Assembly (NCBI GenBank): GCA_030839005.1
Contig: JAUZEM010000526.1
Coordinates: 1 to 6,507 of the forward strand
DNA length: 6,507 nt
From: Actinomycetota bacterium
GTDB lineage: Bacteria; Actinomycetota; Acidimicrobiia; IMCC26256; PALSA-610
Direction of reading: 5' to 3'
Numbering within the stretch: the stretch's first letter is position 1; the number at the start of each line of letters is the position of its first letter. A program made the position numbers and the translations under genes. The notes below the pieces were generated by a model, which saw only the letters and a list, made by a program, of their open reading frames with translations, made no database searches and was not told the origin of the DNA. Positions 1 through 5,329 of this stretch are shown here, piece after piece.

Positions 1-1
1 C

Positions 2-319
2 GACGGCGAGTTGCACGAGGTCGGCTCGGTGGTTACCCGGGTGCAGCGCGCGGGTTTCGAGGTCCGCAACGTCGAAGGACTGCGCGAGCACTACGCGCAG
101 ACGCTTCGGCAATGGGTCGCGAACCTGGAAGCGAACTGGGACGAGGCCGTGCGGCTCGTCGGCCCGGGCCGCGCCCGGGTGTGGCGCCTCTACATGGCCG
201 CGTCGGCGTGCAACTTCGAGGCGGAGCGCAATCACATCCACCAGGTGCTCGCGGTGCGCAACGGTCCGCATGGTCGCAGCGACATGCCCCGCCGCCCCGA
301 CTGGGAGCCGTCCTTCTAG
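2..319 (+). CDS. cfa: Cyclopropane-fatty-acyl-phospholipid synthase family protein, C-terminal fragment (5' end outside window)
   Basis: This is the last 105 residues of a SAM-dependent methyltransferase of the cyclopropane fatty acid synthase / mycolic acid cyclopropane synthase family. Such enzymes transfer a methylene group from S-adenosylmethionine onto the double bond of a membrane phospholipid acyl chain. The reading frame is open from base 2 to the TAG at 317-319 and has no start inside the window. The visible part holds the family's C-terminal signature: REHYAQTLRQW, then NLEANWDEAVRLVG, then RVWRLYMAAS and HQVLAVR. The tyrosine of the HYxxTL motif (residue 31 of the visible part) corresponds to the conserved tyrosine that helps hold bicarbonate in the E. 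coli enzyme (family knowledge, aligned by eye). The SAM-binding domain is off the left edge. The gene converges on gnd, and the stop codons overlap in one CTAG. Family call is firm; the exact lipid substrate cannot be told. Confidence 0.88.
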   Translation, partial: DGELHEVGSVVTRVQRAGFEVRNVEGLREHYAQTLRQWVANLEANWDEAVRLVGPGRARVWRLYMAASACNFEAERNHIHQVLAVRNGPHGRSDMPRRPDWEPSF

Positions 320-1329
320 GTCGTCTTCTCCTCGTGGCCGCCGAACTGCTTGCGCATGGCCGACAGCATCTTGTTCGTGTAATCGGCCGAGCCTTGCGAG
401 ATGAACCGGTCGAACAGCGCGGTCGCGATCACCGGAGCGGGCACGCCTTCGTCGATCGCGGCCGTTACCGTCCAGCGGCCTTCGCCGGAGTCGCTCACGC
501 GACCGCTGAATTCGGAGAGATCGGGTGACTCGTGCAGCGCGGCCGCGGTCAGATCGAGCAACCAGGAGGCGACGACGCTGCCGCGCCGCCACACCTCCGC
601 GACCTTGGGGATGTCGAGGTCGTACCGGTAGTGATCGGGCTGGGTCAGCGGCGCGGTCTCGGCATCGGCCGCCCGCGGCTGCGAGCCGACGTTGGCGTGA
701 TGCAGGATCGTCAGTCCCTCCGCGTAGGACGCCATGAGTGCGTACTCGATCCCGTTGTGCACCATCTTCACGAAGTGGCCGGCGCCGGCCGGGCCGCAGT
801 GCAGGTATCCCATTTCCTCGGGTGCCGGATCTCCGGCGCGACCGGGAGTGCGTTCCGCCGTCCCGCATCCGGGGGCGAGGGCGCGAAAGATCGGGTCCAG
901 CCGGCGCACGACCTGATCGGGCCCGCCGATCATCAGGCAGAAGCCGCGCTCCAATCCGAACACGCCACCGCTCGTGCCGCAGTCGACGTAGTCGATCCCG
1001 CGCGGAGCGAGCGCGTTCGAGCGCGTGATGTCGTCGACGTAGTGCGAGTTGCCGCCGTCGATGAGGGCGTCGCCCCGTGCCAGATGGGCGGCGACGTCGT
1101 CGACCACGGCGCCGGTCACGCCCGCGGGCACCATCAGCCAGACCGAGCGCGGAGGCGTCAACTTCGCGACGAGATCCGCGACGGAAGTCGCACCGACGGC
1201 CCCCGAGCGGGCGAGCGTGTCGACCGCGGCCGTGTTGTGGTCGTATACGACGCACTCGTGCCCCGCGTGGGTGCAACGCCGCACGAGGTTCGCGCCCATG
1301 CGGCCCAGTCCGATCATTCCGAGCTGCAC
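316..1329 (-). CDS. gnd: 6-phosphogluconate dehydrogenase, decarboxylating (short, GntZ/YqeC-type)
   Basis: This cytoplasmic enzyme oxidises and decarboxylates 6-phosphogluconate to ribulose 5-phosphate in the pentose phosphate pathway. At 337 residues it belongs to the short class (about 300-340 residues) rather than the roughly 470-residue E. coli type. Visible motifs are the Rossmann loop GLGRMG (residues 7-12), IDGGNSHYVDD (90-100), the substrate signature DCGTSGGVFG (116-125), and HFVKMVHNGIEY (185-196) with the expected catalytic Lys188 and Glu195. The C-terminal GEGRWT (282-287) and the final NKMLSAMRKQFGGH stretch (319-332) are also present. The residue ending the second beta strand is Asp30 (VVYDHN), a feature usually linked to NAD rather than NADP preference; this is inference. 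The start is GTG at 1329, chosen because it places MQLGMIGLGRMG at the N-terminus and follows an AGGAG site by five bases. It begins one base after the ppgK stop, so the two genes are very likely co-transcribed and translationally coupled. Confidence 0.93.
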   Translation of the reverse strand: MQLGMIGLGRMGANLVRRCTHAGHECVVYDHNTAAVDTLARSGAVGATSVADLVAKLTPPRSVWLMVPAGVTGAVVDDVAAHLARGDALIDGGNSHYVDDITRSNALAPRGIDYVDCGTSGGVFGLERGFCLMIGGPDQVVRRLDPIFRALAPGCGTAERTPGRAGDPAPEEMGYLHCGPAGAGHFVKMVHNGIEYALMASYAEGLTILHHANVGSQPRAADAETAPLTQPDHYRYDLDIPKVAEVWRRGSVVASWLLDLTAAALHESPDLSEFSGRVSDSGEGRWTVTAAIDEGVPAPVIATALFDRFISQGSADYTNKMLSAMRKQFGGHEEKTT

Positions 1330-1330
1330 G

Positions 1331-2110
1331 TCAACTCCTGTCGGTCGTGACCGCCGGCATGTGCTCGCTCGCTGCGACTGCGGCGCCGACGATGCCCGCG
1401 AGATTTCCGAGCTCGGCGATGCTCACCTCGCAACCCGGGTCGACGCGATCGAGGAACCGGTCGGCGTGCTTGACGATCCCACCGCCGATCACGATGAGCT
1501 CGGGCCAGAGGATCGCGTGGAGCTGGGTGAGATAGCGATCGAGGCGGCGCGTCCATCGCTTCCACGAGAGGTTGAGCGCGGTCCGCGTCGCGTCCGACAC
1601 CCACGCGTCCGCGAGGTGTCGGTTCACGAAGATGTGACCGAGCTCGGAGTTGGGGACCAGCACGCCGTCGTTGAGCACTGCGGTGCCGACCCCCGTTCCG
1701 ATGGTCACCATGACGACGACCCCGCGGCGGTCGCGCCCGGCCCCGTACCGGGCCTCGGCCATGCCTGCCGCGTCCGCATCGTTCAGGACGACACACGGCC
1801 GATCAGTCGCACGTGAGAGCAAAGTCGCGGCGCGCGCGCCGATCCACTTCGGATCGATATGGGTCGCGGTGTGCACGACGCCGTTCGTGACCACCGCGGG
1901 GAGCGTGCAGCCGATCGCGCCGTCGCTCGCGAACTTGCGCACAAGGCCGGCCACGGTCGTTGTGATCGCGTCGGGCGTCGCGGGCTGCGGCGTCTCGACG
2001 CGCACCCGTCCCGTCGCCTGACCGTCGGCGAGGTCGACCAGCGCGGCCTTGACGCCGCTGCCGCCGACGTCGACGCCGACGAGCGCGAACGTGTCGGTCT
2101 CCGTAGTCAT
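1331..2110 (-). CDS. ppgK: Polyphosphate glucokinase (ROK family)
   Basis: This is a cytoplasmic kinase that phosphorylates glucose to glucose 6-phosphate using inorganic polyphosphate (often also ATP), typical of actinobacteria. It is 259 residues, the usual PpgK length. Motifs in order are the first phosphate loop DVGGSGVK (14-21), THIDPKWIG (83-91), and LNDADAAGMAEARYGAG (109-125) with the presumed catalytic base Asp111. These are followed by the second phosphate loop TIGTGVGTA (136-144), VLVPNSELGH (150-159), WKRWTRRLDRYL (183-194) and IGGGIVKHAD (208-217). The cysteine-rich zinc motif of ordinary ROK glucokinases and repressors is absent, as expected for PpgK. The frame stays open far upstream, but homology begins only at the ATG at 2110; everything before it is antisense to the GH15 gene. 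No Shine-Dalgarno precedes this ATG; a TANNNT hexamer lies eight bases upstream. The gene is divergent from the GH15 gene and first in an operon with gnd. Confidence 0.92.
   Translation of the reverse strand: MTTETDTFALVGVDVGGSGVKAALVDLADGQATGRVRVETPQPATPDAITTTVAGLVRKFASDGAIGCTLPAVVTNGVVHTATHIDPKWIGARAATLLSRATDRPCVVLNDADAAGMAEARYGAGRDRRGVVVMVTIGTGVGTAVLNDGVLVPNSELGHIFVNRHLADAWVSDATRTALNLSWKRWTRRLDRYLTQLHAILWPELIVIGGGIVKHADRFLDRVDPGCEVSIAELGNLAGIVGAAVAASEHMPAVTTDRS
1335..1339 (-). promoter_or_regulatory. Ribosome binding site of gnd
   Basis: Reads AGGAG on the minus strand, inside the last codons of ppgK and five bases before the GTG start of gnd. It supports the GTG start and translational coupling between ppgK and gnd. 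Confidence 0.75.
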
Positions 2111-2118
2111 CCGCGATG

Positions 2119-2124
2119 AAGCTA
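2119..2124 (-). promoter_or_regulatory. Candidate -10 element of the ppgK-gnd operon
   Basis: Reads TAGCTT on the minus strand, matching the actinobacterial TANNNT -10 pattern, eight bases before the ppgK ATG. A transcript starting about seven bases downstream would be leaderless or carry only one or two leader bases. No convincing -35 is seen; its expected place overlaps the -10 of the GH15 gene. No Shine-Dalgarno lies upstream of ppgK. Confidence 0.45.
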
Positions 2125-2128
2125 CTGC

Positions 2129-2136
2129 CTCGCGAG
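2129..2136. promoter_or_regulatory. 8-bp palindrome CTCGCGAG between divergent -10 elements (possible operator)
   Basis: CTCGCGAG is a perfect inverted repeat lying almost midway between the two proposed -10 hexamers of the divergent ppgK and GH15 promoters. It is flanked by the direct repeat AGCTA at 2120-2124 and 2135-2139. Its position would let one bound regulator affect both promoters. It is short and GC-rich, so chance occurrence is possible. Confidence 0.25.
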
Positions 2137-2137
2137 C

Positions 2138-2143
2138 TAGGTT
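2138..2143 (+). promoter_or_regulatory. Candidate -10 element of the GH15 gene
   Basis: Reads TAGGTT, a TANNNT match, followed by exactly six bases and then the GTG start at 2150. This spacing places the transcription start on the first base of the start codon, so the mRNA would be leaderless. The same arrangement recurs before the esterase-thioredoxin gene and selD. The alternative reading is that the AGG within it acts as a weak Shine-Dalgarno. Confidence 0.5.
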
Positions 2144-2149
2144 CCGGCA

Positions 2150-3967
2150 GTGCCGGCACTCGAGGACTACGCACTGCTGGGCGATCGGCGGACGGCCGCG
2201 CTGGTTTCGCGCGCCGGATCGGTCGACTGGTGGTGTGCACCGCGCTTCGATGCACCGGCGTGCTTCGCGGCGTTGCTCGGAACGGCCGAGCACGGCCGCT
2301 TCTCCATCGCCCCCGAGGACGGCGTCGTTCGCACGACTCGCCGTTACCGACCGGGCACGATGGTGCTCGAGACCGAGCACGAGACCGCGTCCGGACGGGT
2401 CCGCGTCGTCGACTGCCTCGCGCTGGGGCATTCCCGTCCGCTGCTCGTGCGGCTCGTCGAGGGCGTCGATGGACAGGTCGATATGGCGGTCGAGCTCATC
2501 GTGCGTTTCGACTACGGCTCGATCGTCCCGTGGGTATACCGCGCCGACGATCGCTGGCGCGCGGTCGCCGGTCCCGACGGTCTCGAGCTCTGCACACCGT
2601 TGCGGATCCACGGTCGTGAGCTGACGTCGGCAGCCGAATTCACGGTCGGGGCCGGCGAACAGGTTCCTTTCGTTCTTGGTTGGTTTCCTTCGCACGAGCC
2701 GCGCCGGGTTCCCGACGACGCGCGCGCGCTCGTCGAACACACGACCACCACCTGGGACAAATGGTCGGCGCGTTGCGAGTACGGAGGCGAGTGGCGCGAG
2801 CCGGTACTGCGCTCGCTCATCACGTTGGAGGCACTCACCTTCGAGGCGACGGGTGGCATCGTCGCCGCCCCGACCACGTCGTTGCCGGAGATGCCGGGCG
2901 GCACGCGCAACTGGGACTACCGCTACTGCTGGGTGCGCGACGCGACCTTGACGCTCGAGGCGTTCATGATCGGCGGTTTCCAGGACGAGGCGTTGCGTTG
3001 GCGCGAGTGGCTCTTGCGGGCGGCCGCGGGTGACCCGGAGCGGCTGCAGACGATGTACGGCGTCGGCGGCGAACGGCGTCTCACCGAGCTGGAGCTCGAC
3101 TGGTTGCCCGGGTACGAGAGTTCCAGACCGGTGCGGACCGGCAACGGTGCCCATACGCAGCTCCAGCTCGACGTGTACGGCGAGCTGCTCGACGTGCTGT
3201 GGCAGGCCGCACGCGCGGGGACGCCGCCGAGCGAAGGCTCGTGGTCGCTGGCCCGGCTCCTGCTCGACGTTCTCGAGACCCGCTGGCGCGAGCCGGACGA
3301 GGGCATCTGGGAGGTGCGAGGACCTCGCCGCCATTTCACGCACTCGAAGGTGCTGTGCTGGGTCGCGTTCGACCGCGCGGTCGCGATGGTCGAGCAGGGG
3401 GGCTACGACGGTCCGGCCGACCGCTGGCGCGCCGTGCGGGACGAGATCCACGCGGAAGTGTGCGCCCAGGGTTACGACGAGCATCTGGGTGCCTTCACGC
3501 AGTGCTTCGCCTCCACGGAGCTCGACGCGTCCGTGCTCATGATCCCGCTCGTCGGGTTCCTTCCCGGTGACGACCCGCGTGTGCGTTCGACGATCGACGT
3601 CCTGCGGCGCGAGCTCACGGACGACGGCCTCGTGCAGCGCTACGACCCCTCCGATCCGCGTCTCGACGGCATCGGCGAGCCGGAAGGAGTCTTCCTGCCG
3701 TGCAGCTTCTGGATGGTCGAGGCGCTCGCGCTCGCCGGCGAACGCGACGACGCACGCGCGTTGTTCGAACGCCTGCTCGGCCTCGCCAACGACGTCGGAT
3801 TGTTCTCGGAGGAGTACCACCCGAAAACGCGCCGGCTCTTCGGCAACTTCCCGCAGGCGTTCACGCATCTCGCGCTGGTCGGGGCCGCGCACACGCTCGC
3901 GCCGGAGCGCTCGCCCCACAGTCGCCGGCGCCGCGACCCGAGCCCCGGAGCCGGCCCGGTTCCGTGA
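2150..3967 (+). CDS. Glycoside hydrolase family 15 protein (glucoamylase/trehalase-like)
   Basis: This 605-residue enzyme is expected to release glucose from trehalose or from ends of alpha-glucans and maltooligosaccharides. Actinobacterial GH15 members of this length and domain plan include characterised trehalases, so trehalose is a plausible substrate, but the sequence does not decide it. The N-terminal beta domain starts with IEDY-like PALEDYALLGDRRTAALV and DWWCAPRFDAPACFA (26-40). The (alpha/alpha)6 barrel carries GGTRNWDYRYCWVRDA (250-265), GIWEVRG (385-391) with the likely acid Glu388, and GLFSEEYHP (550-558) containing the likely catalytic base (Glu554 or Glu555). GNFPQAFTHLALVGAA (565-580) completes the fold. 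There is no signal peptide or membrane segment, so it should act in the cytoplasm. GTG at 2150 is chosen because it directly precedes the conserved N-terminus. The tail from about residue 588 is Arg/Pro-rich and probably disordered. It is divergent from ppgK, whose product would use the glucose released. Confidence 0.9.
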   Translation: MPALEDYALLGDRRTAALVSRAGSVDWWCAPRFDAPACFAALLGTAEHGRFSIAPEDGVVRTTRRYRPGTMVLETEHETASGRVRVVDCLALGHSRPLLVRLVEGVDGQVDMAVELIVRFDYGSIVPWVYRADDRWRAVAGPDGLELCTPLRIHGRELTSAAEFTVGAGEQVPFVLGWFPSHEPRRVPDDARALVEHTTTTWDKWSARCEYGGEWREPVLRSLITLEALTFEATGGIVAAPTTSLPEMPGGTRNWDYRYCWVRDATLTLEAFMIGGFQDEALRWREWLLRAAAGDPERLQTMYGVGGERRLTELELDWLPGYESSRPVRTGNGAHTQLQLDVYGELLDVLWQAARAGTPPSEGSWSLARLLLDVLETRWREPDEGIWEVRGPRRHFTHSKVLCWVAFDRAVAMVEQGGYDGPADRWRAVRDEIHAEVCAQGYDEHLGAFTQCFASTELDASVLMIPLVGFLPGDDPRVRSTIDVLRRELTDDGLVQRYDPSDPRLDGIGEPEGVFLPCSFWMVEALALAGERDDARALFERLLGLANDVGLFSEEYHPKTRRLFGNFPQAFTHLALVGAAHTLAPERSPHSRRRRDPSPGAGPVP

Positions 3968-3989
3968 CTGTGGAAGAAATGCCCTGACG

Positions 3990-3995
3990 TAATCT
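3990..3995 (+). promoter_or_regulatory. Candidate -10 element of the esterase-thioredoxin gene
   Basis: Reads TAATCT, a TANNNT match, in the 34-bp gap after the GH15 stop. It is followed by exactly six bases and then the ATG at 4002, which predicts a leaderless transcript. No Shine-Dalgarno lies at a useful distance and no clear -35 is visible. It suggests that this gene has its own promoter rather than depending on GH15 transcription. Confidence 0.5.
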
Positions 3996-4001
3996 GCCGC
4001 T

Positions 4002-5000
4002 ATGGCGCTCGTCACGAACACGGTCAAGGGATCGTCCGCGCAACGCTTTTTGTTGCTCGTGCACGGCTACGCCGCCGACGAGCGGGATCTCGGGGGGCTT
4101 CTTCCCTACCTCGACCCGGACGGCGTGTTCGCGGCGGTGATGCCACGGGCGCCTCTCCCGGCGCCCGGCACGCCGGGGTACATGTGGTACGACATGGTCG
4201 GCGACGGTGACGTGGCGGGGCAGTTCGCAGCCGCGCTCGACGAGCTCGACGCCCTGGTCGACGCGCAGTGCGCGCTGCTCGGCTTCGATCGCGCGAGCGC
4301 GATCTTTGGCGGGTTCTCGCAGGGAGGCGGGCTCGCCCTCGCCCTCGGCCTGTTCTCGAGGTCTGACGGTGTCCCGCGCGTGCGCCCCGCCGGCGTGCTC
4401 GCGATGAGCCCGGCGGCGATGACCGGTCCGGTCGACGACGGCGCGCGCGACGTTCGAGTGCTGGTGCAGCACGGCACCGACGATCCGCTGATCCCGGTAC
4501 AGCGCTCTCGGGATCTCGCCCGCGACCTGCGGGAGCTCGGTATCCCGACCGTGTACCGCGAGTATCCGATGGAGCACCAGGTGGCGCTCGAGGGCCTGCG
4601 CGATGCGCGTACGTGGCTGACGGAGGTGCTCGGCGGCGAACGGCCCGACGAGCCGGTGCCCGAAGACCCGGTCGAGCTGGTGCCCCCGGTCACGACCGCG
4701 CAGTGGGAGGCCCAGGTGCTGCGCAGTGAGCTGCCGGTGATCGTCGACTTCTGGGCGCCGTGGTGTCAGCCCTGCCGCCAGGTGTCGCCGATCGTCGAGC
4801 AGATCGCGGCGATGCGCGCCTCGTCGTACAAGGTCGTGAAGGTGAACATCGACGACGAGCCGAAGCTGGCGCAGGAATACGGGGTGCAGAGCATTCCGAT
4901 GATCGGGCTCTTCCGCAACGGCCGGCTCGAGCGCGCGTCGCTCGGGCTCAAGCCGCGCCCCCAGATCGAGGCCGAGCTCGGGATGCTCGTCATCCCCTGA
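4002..5000 (+). CDS. Two-domain protein: Abhydrolase_2 (phospholipase/carboxylesterase-type) serine hydrolase fused to a thioredoxin domain
   Basis: One uninterrupted 332-residue frame codes two recognisable domains. Residues about 1-210 form an alpha/beta hydrolase of the carboxylesterase / acyl-protein-thioesterase family. They show LLLVHGYAADERDL (17-30) at the oxyanion region, the nucleophile elbow GGFSQGGG (103-110) with Ser106, HGTDDP (157-162) with Asp161, and MEHQV (190-194) with His192, so the triad is complete. A Pro/Glu-rich linker follows (about 211-230). Residues about 230-332 form a thioredoxin fold: VIVDFWAPWCQPCRQ (246-260) with redox cysteines 255 and 258, the buried Asp249, and SIPM (297-300) with the cis-proline. 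Gln replaces the usual Gly of WCGPC. There is no signal peptide, so it is cytoplasmic. Each domain is near its normal full length, so both are probably active. The substrate is unknown; combined ester/thioester hydrolysis and disulfide chemistry on thiol-linked acyl groups is only a guess. ATG at 4002 follows a TANNNT by six bases. Confidence 0.88.
   Translation: MALVTNTVKGSSAQRFLLLVHGYAADERDLGGLLPYLDPDGVFAAVMPRAPLPAPGTPGYMWYDMVGDGDVAGQFAAALDELDALVDAQCALLGFDRASAIFGGFSQGGGLALALGLFSRSDGVPRVRPAGVLAMSPAAMTGPVDDGARDVRVLVQHGTDDPLIPVQRSRDLARDLRELGIPTVYREYPMEHQVALEGLRDARTWLTEVLGGERPDEPVPEDPVELVPPVTTAQWEAQVLRSELPVIVDFWAPWCQPCRQVSPIVEQIAAMRASSYKVVKVNIDDEPKLAQEYGVQSIPMIGLFRNGRLERASLGLKPRPQIEAELGMLVIP
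4980..4996. terminator. Weak hairpin at the end of the esterase-thioredoxin gene (possible factor-independent signal)
   Basis: GGGATG and CATCCC form a six-base-pair stem around the loop CTCGT, ending two bases before the TGA stop. No T-run follows in either direction. It lies at the convergent junction with the small helical-protein gene, where only 25 bp separate the two stops, but it is also coding sequence. A role in termination is uncertain. Confidence 0.2.
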
Positions 5001-5025
5001 CGTCGGTCGGGGGCGGCCCTCGCGC

Positions 5026-5316
5026 TCAGTGGCGCTTGATGGACTCGGAGACGTCGCGCATGGTCGCCGCGATCGCATCGGCGATCGACGTACCGGCGCT
5101 CTTCATCTCGTCGCGCATCGCGGGGTCGCGCAGCGTTGCTCCGATCGTCGTGAATCCCGCGTCCAGCGCCGCGGCCAGCTGACGCAGTGCGTCGTTGACC
5201 TTTTCCCGCTCGTCCGTGCCGAACGCGGCGTTGGCGTCGAAACGGTCCTTGAGGCGCCGCCCGAGGTCGCTCCAGCGGTCGCCGACCTCGTCCCACTTTT
5301 CCTTCGCTTCGGCCAT
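5026..5316 (-). CDS. Small helical protein of unknown function, coupled to selD
   Basis: I do not recognise a named family for this 96-residue protein. It is predicted to be almost entirely helical. The highly charged N-terminal stretch KEKWDEVGDRWSDLGRRLK (5-23) looks amphipathic, followed by REKVNDALRQLAAALDAGF (37-55) and DEMKSAGTSIADAIAATM (69-86). There are no cysteines, no signal peptide and no membrane segment. Gene reality is supported by the strong GAGGAG site seven bases before the ATG, the fit to the space between selD and the convergent neighbour, and protein composition typical of small soluble actinobacterial proteins. It starts 11 bases after the selD stop, and its ribosome site overlaps that stop, so it is very likely translated from the selD mRNA. 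A link to selenium use is not implied by the sequence itself; it could be a general helical scaffold or stress-related protein. Confidence 0.75.
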   Translation of the reverse strand: MAEAKEKWDEVGDRWSDLGRRLKDRFDANAAFGTDEREKVNDALRQLAAALDAGFTTIGATLRDPAMRDEMKSAGTSIADAIAATMRDVSESIKRH

Positions 5317-5323
5317 TTGTCTT

Positions 5324-5329
5324 CTCCTC
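5324..5329 (-). promoter_or_regulatory. Ribosome binding site of the small helical protein
   Basis: Reads GAGGAG on the minus strand, seven bases before the ATG at 5316. It overlaps the selD TGA stop (5328-5330), a layout that favours re-initiation by ribosomes finishing selD. It is one of two strong Shine-Dalgarno sites seen in the window, both in front of operon-internal genes. Confidence 0.8.

Noticed and set aside
11..319. TTG at 11 as the true start of a small protein
   Set aside because: The frame is open to the left edge and the residues are clearly the C-terminal part of a larger cyclopropane synthase, so the codon is an internal leucine.
532..1350. 272-codon plus-strand frame opposite gnd
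   Set aside because: It is fully antisense to gnd, whose catalytic motifs are all present, and its own translation has no family features.
2111..4027. Open reading frame upstream of ppgK on the minus strand that would extend the kinase by several hundred residues to an ATG near 4027
   Set aside because: The extension is antisense to the whole GH15 gene, is Arg/Pro/Glu-rich low-complexity protein with no recognisable domain, and PpgK homology starts exactly at the ATG at 2110. Long antisense frames are expected in GC-rich coding DNA.
4630..4700. Possibility that the esterase and thioredoxin are two genes joined by a sequencing error
   Set aside because: The frame is continuous through a plausible Pro/Glu-rich linker with no stop and no start codon with a ribosome site at the domain junction. 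I keep the fusion call but note that re-sequencing or homologues would settle it.
3861..5078. 405-codon minus-strand frame opposite the esterase-thioredoxin gene
   Set aside because: It mirrors the codon pattern of the plus-strand gene, has no domain signature, and conflicts with two well-supported genes. It is a GC-driven shadow.
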